DNA of 64,000 nt, from positions 1,054,001-1,118,000 of the forward strand of contig JAQOTA010000058.1 of the NCBI GenBank assembly GCA_029532415.1. Direction: 5' to 3'. Each line of letters begins with the position of its first letter. The first letter of the stretch is position 1. Shown one piece after another: positions 11,372 through 23,400 of the stretch. The notes under the pieces are model-generated. The model was not told the origin of the DNA and did no database searches. It saw only the letters and a list, made by a program, of their open reading frames with translations. The position numbers and the translations under genes are program-made. The DNA comes from Marasmius tenuissimus (taxonomy: Eukaryota; Basidiomycota; Agaricomycetes; Agaricales; Marasmiaceae).

Positions 11372-13049
11372 ATGAATTTTGTACGTTACAACGCACTAAT
11401 GTCTTTCTGTTCTCTTATTGATTGGCCCGCTCTTTTCGACAGGGTCCTGGAAGCCTCCTCTCCCAATTGTAGGTAGTCATTCTCCGCGACCTTCTACATT
11501 TCTGACGTCGGAACAGCGGGTTTCCTGCAGGATATGGACAGCAGATGGGAAGGACTCCTCCGCAATCTTACGATGAGTATCTAAAGGCATACCACCTCTC
11601 CTTTCTGCCTGGACGACAGCGAGATAATGTAACCTACGGAGGGAAAGGTGCGTTTACCCTTTCGTCGTCGATTTGTCAGAAATTGACTCTGCTGTACAGT
11701 CATAATGCCACCGTCTGCTTTGGCAAACTTAACTCGTCTCGATCTCGAATCACCTTGGATGTTCCAGCTGCGCAACCCTGCGAATTCTGCCGCGTCTACC
11801 CACGCTGGTGTACTCGAATTCATTGCTGACGAAGGGTGTATTCACCTTCCTGACTGGATGATGCGGACATTAAGACTAGAGGACGGTGATCCTATCCGCA
11901 TCACGGGAGCAGAGTTACCGAAAGGAAAACTAATCAAGTTGCAAGCACAATCCGTTCATTTCCTCGAGATATCGGATCCCAAGGCAGTGTGAGCCTACAT
12001 CTCGCTCAATGGCCGACTATTGCTAAACGGGTTCTATAGTCTCGAACAAGCCCTTCGGAATTTCTCTGCATTGACGCAAGGAGACATAATCGAGATCATG
12101 TATAACTCTATCCGTTTCGATCTGCTTGTCATGGAAGCTTCACCCGGAGGCGGAGGAATCAGCGTGCTGGATACGGATCTCGAAGTCGATTTTGCTGCTC
12201 CGGTGGGCTATGTCGAACCCGAACGCCCCAAAGCTGCCCCTCCGCCAACAATGGCAGAAAAGCTGAAGATCGACCTGAACTCGCACTCTCCTGGATCATC
12301 GCGACCTGGCTCAGCGTTAAGTGGAGGATTTGCCGGTGCGAGTACCGGGCAGACCAATGTTAGTAAAGGTGGTGACCAATGGGAAAGCTTCAAGGGGAAG
12401 GGAGAAACATTAGCAGGTCGAAAGACGAAAGGGAAAGGGATTAGTCACCGAAGGGTCGAGGAGGTTGCAAGCGACAGCAAAATTATCCGTACTGAGTGGG
12501 TCTTTCTCGTGCCGCCGATGCTGAGCATTTACCGACTCGTGATAGTAATCGTCGTATCGTGTCTAACAACACGCTCGACCAAGACGCCAAGGTCCCAGCA
12601 GCCCTCAATTTACCCTTCGGACAGCTGTTCTTCGGATTTAATGTCTCTGCCTACGTCCCCCCTGCCACAGAGTCACCAACCTCCTCTCCACAAATAGGCC
12701 AGGTACTAGCTTGTCATCATCCGTCGCCCCGCATTTCTGACCTCCATTATAGGCAGCCTTTGGCGGCTCTGGAGTCACCCTGAATGGCCAACGATCCCAA
12801 CCATCAAGCAGTTCAAAGAAGGGTAAAGAGAAGGAAACCCAACCCGAGTCCACCTACTCTTGGTCTGGAACAGGGAACTCCCTCGGAAGTAGCGTGCCCA
12901 ATGAAGTCGGTCGCGTTGGTGCTGGCGGAGCTCGTGTGCCGAGGCTACCGCAAAGGCAGAGCACGAAACAGCAACAGAGAGAACGCAGCCCGACGCCAGA
13001 TTTCGGCGTGGACGATGATGACGATGTGATTATGATCGACAGCGATTGA
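11372..13049 (+). CDS. UFD1: Ubiquitin fusion degradation protein 1 (UFD1)
   Basis: UFD1 binds Npl4 and Cdc48/p97 to extract ubiquitylated substrates in ERAD and related pathways. Three tiny 5' exons build MNFGPGSLLSQFGFPAGYG (ATG at 11372). The UFD1 double-psi barrel follows: QSYDEYLKAYHLSFLPGR, IMPPSALANLTRLDLESPW, HAGVLEFIADEGCIHLPDW, ALRNFSALTQGDIIEIMYN and DLEVDFAAPVGYVEP. The C-terminal half is disordered. It ends in an acidic DDDDDVIMIDSD before TGA at 13047-13049. Within it, LPFGQLFFGFNV lies near 12620 and is more ordered than its surroundings. About seven introns are inferred. Confidence 0.93.
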
Positions 13050-13277
13050 GGACTTGAGGGATCTAATTCTACTCATCTATCTCAAATCTCGTAACGAAGG
13101 CACACTCTTGTACAGTAGACGGCAATCGACATCGTAGACCACTTTGTATCTGATTTCATATACAAATGAACCTAATTCCTCTTCAACTTGATCTAAGCCT
13201 AAGGAGTGAAGCTTAGTCATCAGGTACTAGTTGGATTGAGTGGATGTCATTGATACAGCTGTTGCTTTGCATCCACC

Positions 13278-15311
13278 ATGTCTGCCTCCCAATCAACTCC
13301 CACTGCAGCAAAGATTGCGGATGTCATAGACACGACCCAAGATTCTGACGGCCAGGAAGAATCCGAGGATGAACAAATCGAAACACAAGACCAGAACGCA
13401 CCCGTCGGTTCGTCATCTAAGAAGAAGAAAAAGAAGAAGCGCTCCAAAGCGCTCAAGGTTCTGAACTCCCTCACTGGAAAATCCGATGAGATACCTCAGG
13501 CTGTGGTAGACAAGGTTCTGGAGACTGTGAAGGCCAGCGGGGTAGAAGGCAGTGAGCAGGCCGATGAAGAGAACGTTCGTCAAGCTTTAGAACATATGAA
13601 GATTATGGACGTTGTCAAAGGGAAGGCCGGAATCGGTGGAATCAACAAAAAGCAAATGGGTGAACACAAAGTGGGTGGATTGGCGGGAGGTATGAACACC
13701 AGCTTACTTGAAATATAGTTCTGGGCAACACAACCTGTTCCTCAACTGGGTGAGTCTTTAGTTTACCGATGCGGGCGCTGGTTCTTACTTTGTTGTAGGT
13801 GAGGGTCCGCCTCTTGAGGATGGATACATCGAACCCTCCAAACCTAGAGAAGAAGTACGGCAGGATGCGTACCCGTTGCCAAATGACTTTGTATGGACGA
13901 CGATCGATGTCAATGATCCTGCTCAGGTCCGTCGCGTTTGCATCTCGGAGTCGATCGGAGCTCATTTGTCGTTAATCAGAGCAAAGAAGTCTATGATCTC
14001 CTCTCGCTCAATTACGTGGAAGACGACGATGCGACGTTCCGATTCAAATACAGCGCTGAATTCCTGGAATGGTGAGCAAACATTGTTTTGCTCGATAGCG
14101 TGACTTGACGGGTCATCATAGGGCTCTCAAACCTCCTGGTTACCACAAGGAATGGCACGTCGGAGTCCGAGTGAAATCGAACCGGAAGCTTGTCGCTTTC
14201 ATCTCCGGGGTCCCAGTGAAACTACGCGTCCGAAATCAGTATGTCGCTTTCATACATAGGATCTGCTCTCTTACCCCAATCCTAGCCAGTTTATGGCGGC
14301 TGAGATCAATTATCTATGTGTTCACAAGAAGCTGAGGTCAAGACGATTGGCACCGGTCCTGATCAAAGAAGTGACGCGACAAGTGCACCTCAAGGGAATC
14401 TTCCAAGCAATCTATACTGGGGGTGTTATCATTCCAACGCCCGTGTCGACATGCCAGTTAGTGTAAATCCTTCAATAAGGCCCATTAATCTCAGTTGCCT
14501 TCTATAAAGGTATTATCATCGGTCACTGAACGTCGCAAAGCTCGTGGAAATCAGGTTCTCATTCGTGCCCCGCAATACGACCCTTGCGCGAATGATTCGA
14601 GATAACAAGCTTTCCGAAAAGCCTTCGATACCTGGAATCCGTGAGATGGAAGAAAAGGACGTTCCTCAGGTTACAGCCCTCCTTTCCAAATACCTTGACC
14701 GCTTCAACATGGTGCCCTTGTACAGTCCAGAAGAAGTTGCCCACCAATTCTTGATTGGTAAAAGGAAGGGCGACCTGGCGCCTGGTTCGTGGCGCAGAGA
14801 TGGGCAAGTGACCTGGGCATATGTTGTAGAGGTACGAGCGACTCTCAACACGACTGTGTATCTTGATTTTACATACTGATGTACTCGCAGAACCCGGAGA
14901 CGAAAAAGATTACGGACTTTTTCTCTTTCTATTCGCTCCCATCTACAATCATCAACAATCCTTCTCACTCCACGCTGGAGGCTGCATACCTCTACTACTA
15001 CGCCACGGATGCTGCCTTCCAACCACGCGCCGACGAACATGGGACATTGAAACAGCGTTTGCAGGACCTCATCAGCGATGCGTTGATAGTAGCACGGAAT
15101 GCTCAGTTCGACGTGTTCAATGCTCTTACGATGATGGATAATACACCATTCTTTGGCCCCCTCAAAGTAAGTAGTCAGTCAATTTTTACTACCCGCCTGC
15201 TAAACCTCCGTACTTCAGTTCGGGAAGGGTGACGGTCTCCTCAACTTTTATCTCTACAACTGGCGGACAGCAACACTGGAGCAGAACAAAGTAGCAGTTG
15301 TCATGGTTTAA
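13278..15311 (+). CDS. NMT1: Glycylpeptide N-tetradecanoyltransferase (N-myristoyltransferase)
   Basis: NMT transfers myristate from myristoyl-CoA to N-terminal glycines. The start ATG at 13278 opens an acidic tail followed by a lysine run ([10 protein letters not shown], near 13420-13440), the usual ribosome-targeting N-terminus. Conserved blocks follow: [92 protein letters not shown] and the C-terminal [18 protein letters not shown]. It closes with LYNWR near 15265 and a hydrophobic C-terminus (VAVVMV, TAA at 15309-15311), as expected, since the C-terminal carboxylate is catalytic in this family. About eight introns are present. Confidence 0.93.
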
Positions 15312-15651
15312 ACATAAGGATGCATACACCTGCACATACACGCCTCAACGCCAATGGAAACCATCTAACTCGTTTGAACTTGAAAACGCCACACAGACTC
15401 GCCGAGGCGAGATGTATTGTGCAAGAAAGTATGTGCAGATGTACAGTCAGTACGAGCAAGATATGTAGATACACGTCGGGGGGATTAGATAAAGGATAAG
15501 GTGAGATCGTGAACGCAAGATACAAAAAGATGGCTAGAAGTACAGTAATAATCCAAACTGAGATGGCTTGATAGTAGTCGAAAGTCCAAGATATTGATGT
15601 TTCAAGAAGAACAAACAAAAAGCAAGGATGTGCACGATCTCGCCGGATCCT

Positions 15652-18600
15652 TCACGTCTCCATTACATCGGCTGGCATGTCCAGAGCAACCGGTAATAAC
15701 CTGCTCGCTATGAGGCTCTCCTTGACCCAGCCCCATGTCCGCGCCCTAGAGCCCTCCAGGCTCGGTGCTTCACCTAGAGTGCGCCTCAGATAAATCGTGA
15801 GATGGAATTCCAATGGCTCTGTCTCCCTTCCCTGCTTTTTAAATTCCTCGACTTCATCGGGATCGAGGAACAATGACTTATCGGATGAACAAACGAACCG
15901 GCTCCTTTCGTCGAAACTATCCACAACCTCGACAAGCTCTGCCCCCATCGCCAGGATTATGGCAGGGAGAAGATTCGTTGTTGAGTTCATCGTATAGTTT
16001 TCATCTTCTGTGATGCACAGGATGTTGAGGCCCTTGAACAATTTCGCGGGCGCAGCGTTGTCCATAATCCTGTGGATATGATCCGGGCTGTTTCCCCAGT
16101 CCATGTCGACGAGTTGAGAAGTTCGTAGACCGAGGTGTTCAGAGAACCCTTGAGGCAAGAGGTACTGAGACCAGTCTTTGACACAGCCCTATCATTCGCT
16201 TGATTAGCTACTAAAAATCATCCCGAGATCACTAAACGTACCTCTTTCACCATTTCCGTCAACCACGCCGGAGACACGCATGGGACTCCCAAAGCAAGAG
16301 CCATCAGGTATTTGGGCGTGGCATAAGGAGCGTTCGCAACGAGAAAGATGCGACTGATCCCTTCAAGATCCATCCTTTCAATCTTCCCGCAATCCTCCTT
16401 CAGCAATCTCCACCGCCGGTCATCACAATGCTCTCCAAAGGAGAGAACATCTGTCCATTGCCCGGTGTTACGAGCGCCAGTGATAGCAAGTTCTTTCAGT
16501 ACTGACTCGCTGATATGGGTCCCAATGATCGCGAACTCGCGCAAAAATTGCGATGGACGTTTCTTGTTGATGGCGGGCTTGACCGAGGAAGTACTGGGCT
16601 TTACTGAACCGTTGTCCCGTACCGGTAGGGAGAGTATCTCTGCACAAGAAGGTTCGAATTTCCGATTCTCCCAATGCGACATGATCGTCCGCATGGTGAT
16701 CCTTATTTCCTCGAGCCTATGGGTCGCCTCGGTTCCATAAAGCTGAGTTTTCACTTGAATCCCCCCTTTCTTATCGACCTGAAGCCCGGTGACTTGCCAA
16801 CCAACCATTTCCTCTTCCCAAAGAATCTCATCGCCCAATCGCAACTCCGACCTGCGGATCTGATCCAGCTGTAGGAGCACTGTGGACTTATCCATGAATT
16901 CGACAAAACAACACCCAGAGGCATCACGATGAAGTAGTGTTCCAGCGAAATAATGCCCATCTGCTTTGGATAAAGCGAAGACTTGCAGACCAGACGCGGC
17001 AGGTTTGGAACCTCGTCCGCGTGGTGTCTGAGATGACCTCACCGAGTTGGATCCCACAGTATCGTATGTGTTCTTGGGTGCTCGTTTTCGCTTGAGAGAT
17101 GAGGTACCGACGTAATCCTCGTCAGGGGCAATTTCGGTCATGGTGTCTTCGTCCTTGGATGACTCTCCCTCAACTGTCGAGTCGTCATCTGCGTACTTGG
17201 TACGACGTCGCTTTGCAGAGGATCCTCCCGTTCCCTTTCGCTTTGCGGAAGACTTTGTGGACGACTTTTGAGTCGCTTTGGGACGTGTTGTTCGTTTGGG
17301 TGCAGGTGTTTCGTCAGGAATGGATGATGGGACCACCTCGACATCTTTCTGACGTGTCGCAGCACGTCTGGTTCGCGTCAAGGTGCCTGTTTTACTTGGC
17401 TCAGGCGTAGCTGCGGCTTTGCCCTTACCCTTCGCTTTCGCAGCGGATCTGGTGTTCTTCTGTAAAAAGGCATTAGCAACTAAAACAGCCCACGATAGAA
17501 GTCCAAAAACACGGACCTTTACTGCAACAGTAGTCAACGGTAGTGGCGGAGGCATCTTTAGAGCTGATGTCTCTTTCTTCATCTTACGCTTGCGACCTCC
17601 AGATTTCTCCGTCGATGATGCCTCATCGTCCTCTGAGGTCAAGGGATCCAACGATGACATCCGAGCAGCTTCAGAGTCTGGAACCGTTCCAGAGTCAGTA
17701 ACATCTTCTTGTCGATCATGGGGTTCCGACTTGCGTTTGTCACAGGTATGTTCTGACCGGGTTGGAACTGGCGGTGACGAGGGACCGGCGGGCGGCTCGG
17801 AATCGGGTACGATCATGGAGTCGTCGACGGTTTTGGGGAGAGGTGGGTCGACCTGCCTCTTGGGTGGGGGAAGCTGGCGACGTTTGGGCGGGGATATGGG
17901 GACATCGACAACAATTTGTGTCGTTTCCAAGTTCTCCACTGGAGGCGCGGGTGATTCAACCGGAGAATGAGGTTTGGGTGCAGGAAGTTGCCGCCGTGGA
18001 GGGATGTAGTAGTTGTCGGAGGTGTCGACTTGGGTCTCAACCTGAGTTTGAGCTTGAGTAGCAACGAAGCTGGTGGAAGGGTGATCTGAATTCGCGATGT
18101 TATTAGGCAGATGCGGTGGTCCGCTGTTCCCAGACGCGTTCCGAAGTTGGTTCCTCAGCTGTTGTATGTAACGTGCACGCTTGTTGGGAGGAACGTTAAT
18201 CTTCATCCCAGTTTGCGCCACCAATCTATCCCATTCGGTGTCGAGCGACGGTGGAGAGGCTTCCTGCGGTTGAGTAGACTGCGTGGCTGGTTGAGTTTCT
18301 GCTTGTGTGGCTGGCTGGGTTGCTTCTTCCGCATACTCATTCTGCCCCGCAGCTTCTCCCGTCCAAAACGCGAGCGCGTCCGAATGTGAGGAAGCCTGGC
18401 TGGCTATGTCCAGGTCAACATCGAAAGTATCGCGGGGTTGAGCGTAAGACATCTCATCATCCTCTTCCAACGGCTGTGATCCACTATTGTCGGGAGTTCC
18501 TTCGACAAGAACCGTCCCCAAATTCTCATCTTGTGTATCTTCGCCGAGTCTGAAGATGTCCATATTGAAATGTGCCGATTTTGCTATATAAGCTCTCGCA

Positions 18601-19156
18601 GGGTCGGATTCTGGACCAGCGAACGAGTCGTGTGAGGGAGAATGGGCAGCTGGGTTAAGTTGTTTTGGCTCGACGTTGGATTGAAATGGTGATTGCGACC
18701 CTTTATGGACTCGGCCAAGCTGAGCAGCGCCCTTTGTCGGGACAATAGAACATGAGATGCCAGTCTGAGAAACAATGAGGCCCGTACGTACCTTTTTCGG
18801 CTGCAAGCGAGAAGAAAGCGCTTCTTTTCCCTTTCCCTTTGTCGAGCTCTTGCATTCTGAAGTCCGACCATCTACATTCTCCTTTTGTGAGCCTTCTAAA
18901 CCTTGTTCATCATGATTGCTCTGACTTTCGCGTAATGAAGAGAGACCATGGGTATGGAGCAGAGATGGAGGTTGTGAGCTTCGCATGAATTGAACTTGGG
19001 ATTCTTCGCTTGTCGCAGACTGTTCGATGTTCTGTTCAGCATCGGATTCTATGAACTGGGCCAACTGCTGTGTCGCTTGGGAGTCGTTACTATTCGACGG
19101 TTCAAATTCACAGTGAAAGGTGATGGAACAGAAAGAGCATACTTGTACTGCGCCAT
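15652..19156 (-). CDS. Rad9/Crb2/53BP1-type DNA-damage checkpoint mediator (Tudor + tandem BRCT)
   Basis: Large nuclear adaptor of roughly 1,100 residues. The likely start is MAQY at 19156, with an intron running from about 19142 into the 19090s; an unspliced frame also exists. The N-terminal 600 residues are disordered and dense in SQ/TQ sites, the targets of ATR/ATM kinases, with a TQ cluster near 18270-18330 (EATQPATQAETQPATQSTQ). Basic low-complexity sequence follows. A Tudor-like region lies near 16700-17000 (LQVFALSKADGHYFAGTLL, RLGDEILWEEEMVGWQV). The C-terminus carries two BRCT repeats: SRIFLVANAPYATPKYLMAL with GVPCVSPAWLTEM, then LFKGLNILCITEDENYT. The order SQ/TQ, Tudor, BRCT2 is that of Crb2/53BP1, which binds methylated histone H4 and gamma-H2A. 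Introns lie near 16190-16250, 17461-17520 and 18725-18790. Confidence 0.82.
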
Positions 19157-19387
19157 GATTTCTCAAGGACGAACGAGATTCGCGACTGGCCCTTGTCGTC
19201 GTCGCCGATAAAAGTCACAATTCAATCTCACCCTGAGCGCTTACCTGAAGCAGCGACCACGTGCTCAACGCGTCCAAGGTCCAAGTCAACGCCATTCCCA
19301 CGCATAACCTCCGCTCGGTCAGTAACAGTCGCCCAACAGCGTTTCACGACATTCGAAAGAAATCTCGCGCTGGTCGCATTCTCAGAT
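19157..19387. promoter_or_regulatory. Divergent promoter with CACGTG and ACGCGT boxes
   Basis: This lies between the checkpoint-mediator start and the preferred start of the next plus gene. It holds CACGTG at 19258-19263 and ACGCGT (MluI cell-cycle box) at 19268-19273, only four bases apart. ACGCGT is the MBF site driving G1/S genes in fungi. Confidence 0.4.
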
Positions 19388-21193
19388 ATGCCTCGAGCAC
19401 TACCTCGCTCTTTTTCCACCACTCTCTTTTCTGCATGGCCTCGAGATGAACACCATGCTCCGGATTCCCATTCAGAGCATCATCAAGGAGCTCATACTAC
19501 CGAAACGCCCTCATCGGGAAGGAGTACACGAGGAGATAGCCATATACGCGATGCTGCCCAGCAATTTACCGATCTCCCACCGCCTATACCAGATAGTGGT
19601 CTTAGAACATCGCTAAGCCTTCTCTCATTTTCACGTACCACGTTGCTACCCTTCGCCGCAACTCGCTCTTCAAGCACAATGATTGCTGAATCACTGCCGC
19701 TGCTTTCAGCGACTCTTACCGTGTCGGATGCAGTATCGAAGCCTTCAGCACTCTCTGTCTCTCTATCATCAACAGTTCATACACCTAGCGCCTCAGGTAC
19801 TACCACTCTCCAGAACAAATCGTCCAACCCCTCAAAGATTCCAGTGGCTGCCATTGTCTCTGTGGCCGTTGGTGTCGGCTTCCTTGTCTTTGCAGGATTT
19901 ATCTTTCTTCGTGTCTGCGCGCGTCCTCGACGCCGCGATCGACCTAAGCCGTCTCTCCCGATCCTGGACGATCCATATCCTGAAGATATCAAAGCTAACG
20001 AATCACCATTGTTTGGAGGGAAAGAGCGTTTTTCATCTAACACTGGCAGTGGTGGTGGGTTGTGGACCTGGACGCAGTACCCTCGTGTCAGATCGACCGA
20101 ACTACCCACCGTACAGCTTTTCCCTCCCTCTCCCTCTCCAGCTGCGCCCGAATCGGATTCATACCCATCATTGCCGCGCGCAGTTGTACCTTCTTCACGG
20201 GGATTGCTGGCTCCACGTCCTCCACCCTCTCAAAGCGTCCCAACTCTTGGCAATTCCTTGCTTTCAGTGACCTCCTCACGCCAAGCAACAGCTGCGAACT
20301 CTACAACATCGCTAGACAGACTCTCCGCCAAATCAATTTCACTTTACCCCAGCACGCCATCAATCAATGAAGGCGCGACGAGATTCAACACCCGACGGGT
20401 ATCAGGGACTGATGAACCGGACGAAGGGCGCGAGAATGCGTACGACGGTGCCGATATCACTTCTCCTCAGTTCCTCGCACAAGACCTAACGGAGGAATGC
20501 CCGGCTTCTCCTCTCCCCTCGGGTGGCCGCAGTCGTATCAAGTCGTCATACTTCAGCTACACCCCGGGGTCATATCCCCGAATGTCTTCTGTACAGTCTG
20601 GACTGGGGATGTCTTCGAAAGTACACGATGATGAGTTCGATCTCAAGAAGCTGCCTCCCATCCACAAGTCTGATTCTGCCAAAAGCAAGAATAAGGCATT
20701 AGCTTCCGCGATAGGGATGACCTCACCGGATACGCTCTATACCACACCCTTATCGCCTCGTCCCAGCACCCTGTATCCTGACGATTCATTGAGCATGGCC
20801 GACGCGAAGCGGTCGAGTCGCCGGCTGCAGAGGAAGCCCACGCCAAAGCAGATACGCAAGTCTGCATTGCCTATGGATACCGGGACGCTCAGAGCCCCAA
20901 CACTGGACTCGGCGACTGCATTAGGCAGTTTTATGTTGATGGAGTTTGGAGCCACAAGTAAATCCTCCGGAATACTGTCGTCAGAGACCGTACCGGGGAC
21001 TCAATTAAGCAGCTCCAAAGGGCTCACAGGGAAAGGAATTGGTCCACCTCGGGTGCCATCGCCACCTGCTTTGCCAACACTGGCGCAGATGGGACTGGAG
21101 CACGCAAATCCGGAGGCCTATGCGGAATACCGGAGTGCTACGTATAGCATCTTTGGGCTGTACGAAGGAGATCGAAAGAGTAGGCTAGGATGA
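19388..21193 (+). CDS. Ser/Thr-rich single-pass membrane protein
   Basis: One long uninterrupted exon. I prefer the ATG at 19388 (MPRALPRSFSTTLFSAWPRD), giving about 601 residues. The frame also has an ATG at 19193, which would leave only 36 bases to the divergent neighbour. The N-terminal ~150 residues are rich in Ser and Thr and look like a glycosylated ectodomain. A hydrophobic helix follows near 19850-19920 (IVSVAVGVGFLVFAGFIFL) with a basic stop-transfer (RPRRRDRPK). The remaining ~400 residues are disordered, rich in Ser/Pro, and presumably cytosolic. No clear cleaved signal peptide is visible. This resembles fungal wall-stress sensor or anchor proteins in layout only. Family not recognised. 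Confidence 0.65.
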   Translation: MPRALPRSFSTTLFSAWPRDEHHAPDSHSEHHQGAHTTETPSSGRSTRGDSHIRDAAQQFTDLPPPIPDSGLRTSLSLLSFSRTTLLPFAATRSSSTMIAESLPLLSATLTVSDAVSKPSALSVSLSSTVHTPSASGTTTLQNKSSNPSKIPVAAIVSVAVGVGFLVFAGFIFLRVCARPRRRDRPKPSLPILDDPYPEDIKANESPLFGGKERFSSNTGSGGGLWTWTQYPRVRSTELPTVQLFPPSPSPAAPESDSYPSLPRAVVPSSRGLLAPRPPPSQSVPTLGNSLLSVTSSRQATAANSTTSLDRLSAKSISLYPSTPSINEGATRFNTRRVSGTDEPDEGRENAYDGADITSPQFLAQDLTEECPASPLPSGGRSRIKSSYFSYTPGSYPRMSSVQSGLGMSSKVHDDEFDLKKLPPIHKSDSAKSKNKALASAIGMTSPDTLYTTPLSPRPSTLYPDDSLSMADAKRSSRRLQRKPTPKQIRKSALPMDTGTLRAPTLDSATALGSFMLMEFGATSKSSGILSSETVPGTQLSSSKGLTGKGIGPPRVPSPPALPTLAQMGLEHANPEAYAEYRSATYSIFGLYEGDRKSRLG

Positions 21194-21461
21194 TCGTTTC
21201 TATGTAGGAGCATCTGTTTTCTTTTTGCTCTGCTTCGGTATAGATTTGTGGCAAAAGATATGTGATCAAATTGAATTGCGAACGGTTAACAGCATGATGG
21301 AGTCGATGTACGGTGGGCAACGTGGGAGAGTGGGACGACTAATTAGGGAACCGGATAAGCGCCGTCATGTGTTGACCCTTTTATTTGGACCGTTGACAAC
21401 TGTCCCCATCTTTTTTCCTCGCCGTCAACGGTTCAGCTTTTCTGAGCCTCCGTCTCGTGTC

Positions 21462-22930
21462 ATGCCTCGTCCTTTAAGTGGCTCTAATCCCTTCAAAATC
21501 ACTTCGCCAGAAGCCCGCGAGCTGCACGAGAAGAATGAGGACCTAACAACATCGCAACCGGCACCTCCTTCATTATGGGGGATCCCTCTAAAATATATCT
21601 CGTGAGTGTTGGTTCTGTCGGCCAATGAGCATCTCAAGCTCACTTTCTACAACAGTCTAGTGACGCTAGCCGTCCAGAACTCTCTGTTGACGATTATCAT
21701 GCATTATTCAAGAGTCTCCATCCCAGCTTCACGCACATACTCCGCAGCAACGGCTGTGCTCATGAACGAGATATTGAAAGGCTCAATATCCCTAGTAATC
21801 GCCTTCAGTCGCGTCGATTCAGGAATCAGTTCCACGAGTCTGGATGGTCCGAGAGAGGGAAGCTGTCGGCGAACAGTATTCGCGAAAGTCAAAAAGCTGG
21901 GAAGGGACGTCTTCAGTGCAGATTGTTGGAAACTGTCAATACCTGCTATCCTCTACGGTAAGCATATCGTTCTGTGGCTGTCAAAATCTTAACTGACACG
22001 GTTGCAGTTATTCAGAATAATTTGCAATACGTCGCGGCTTCGAACTTGGACGCAGCAACCTTCCAAGTCAGCTACCAGATGAAGATCCTGACCACCGCTG
22101 CCTTTTCTGTCCTCCTGCTGCGCAAAAAGCTCACTTCCATCCAGTGGGTATCACTCCTATTCCTCGCAATCGGTGTCGGGATCGTCCAAATTCAGTCTGG
22201 TGCTGCGCAACACCACTCTTCCCCTGACGCGCACACAATGAATGCTATGCAAGGATTCATTGCCGTAGCTGCGGCCTGTTTCACCTCCGGCCTCGCTGGC
22301 GTGTACTTCGAGATGGTGCTCAAAAATTCACAAGGGGACCTTTGGGTTCGCAACGTCCAGCTCTCCCTATTTTCCCTTCTCCCCTGTATCGTCCACATTT
22401 TGTTTTCCCATGAAACACAACCCGTCGCCTTTGGTTCCCCTGGATGGGTCAGGGGTCTATTTGCCAACTTCGGGTTGTGGGCTTGGGGGACTGTGCTGGT
22501 GCAGGTGATTGGGGGCTTGGTAACGGCTATGGTCATCAAGTACTCGGACAATATCATGAAGGGCTTTGCGACGAGCTTGAGTATCGTCATGTCCTTCCTA
22601 GCCTCTGTTGCCCTCTTCGATTTCCGTATGACCTGGACGTTCGTGATCGGATCAGCCATCGTATTGAACGCGACGTGGATGTACAACCAACCTGCCAAGC
22701 GTGTTGGTCTCATGACTGGACGTGACATCAAGGGTTGGGGGGCGGCCATGTGGAGCGAGAAGTGGAAAGGCGAGACGCCCTGTCGCTCTCCCAATGTGAC
22801 TCCCGTGTACGGGGATGGTGTGGTATCATCGACAGGATCCCTTTCTCGCACCAGTTCGTACATCTCGCTGGCCTCTTTATCATCCACAAATACCTCCCCG
22901 ACTTCAGAGGAGAAACATATGCTTCGGTAA
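21462..22930 (+). CDS. Nucleotide-sugar (UDP-galactose type) transporter, SLC35A family
   Basis: Golgi/ER membrane antiporter exchanging a nucleotide sugar for UMP. The start is at 21462 (MPRPLSGSNPFKITSPEA), with introns near 21601-21655 and 21957-22008. The core carries the family blocks LAVQNSLLTIIMHYSR, VIQNNLQYVAASNLDAATFQ, QMKILTTAAFSVLLLRKKL, GLAGVYFEMVLKNS and VIKYSDNIMKGFATSLSIV. These last motifs are diagnostic of the UDP-Gal/CMP-Sia/UDP-GlcNAc group. About ten hydrophobic helices are expected. A polar Ser/Thr-rich tail of about 80 residues follows the last helix and is longer than in animal homologues. Exact substrate cannot be decided from sequence alone. Conserved helix and KYSDN signatures make the family call firm. 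Confidence 0.88.
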
Positions 22931-23400
22931 CTTATGATTGATCATCTCATCAAAGGAGAGATGGTTTTTATTTTGTTTGCATCCCGTTCGCACTTTCCTT
23001 TCCCCCTTTTTGCATGGCATCGGACATGTTTGACCCCATACCCTTGACACCTTATCTTCAAACCATTACGAACTTTATACCCTACCCTACCCTAGATCCA
23101 AACCAAATCCAAATTCTATGTACGCACATTACCGTAATCACTTACGAGTACAATCCACAGACGATTCTATTACTTGCTAATTTATATGGGGACCAGGTCA
23201 AAACTTCTGCTCACGATATCTACGATCTCTTCGTTCAGAGTACTTACAAACATACACACACTTGTAGAAAAGCAATATAGATATTTACATCTTGGAACTC
23301 CACACTGAATGCGTTTTTGCGAATGTTTCCACTCCACTGTCCGGTCCCGAGTTTCCACACCACTTCGATTAGTTCGGCGACATTCAACGAGACGAGATGC
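22931..23400. other. Convergent 3' intergenic region
   Basis: Space between the ends of two convergent genes. It is AT-richer than its surroundings and likely holds both 3' UTRs. I see no supported gene. Confidence 0.6.

Noticed and set aside
15301..15618. 105-codon minus frame rich in hydrophobic residues.
   Set aside because: It lies in the 3' flank between NMT1 and the checkpoint gene, has no exon context and resembles no family.
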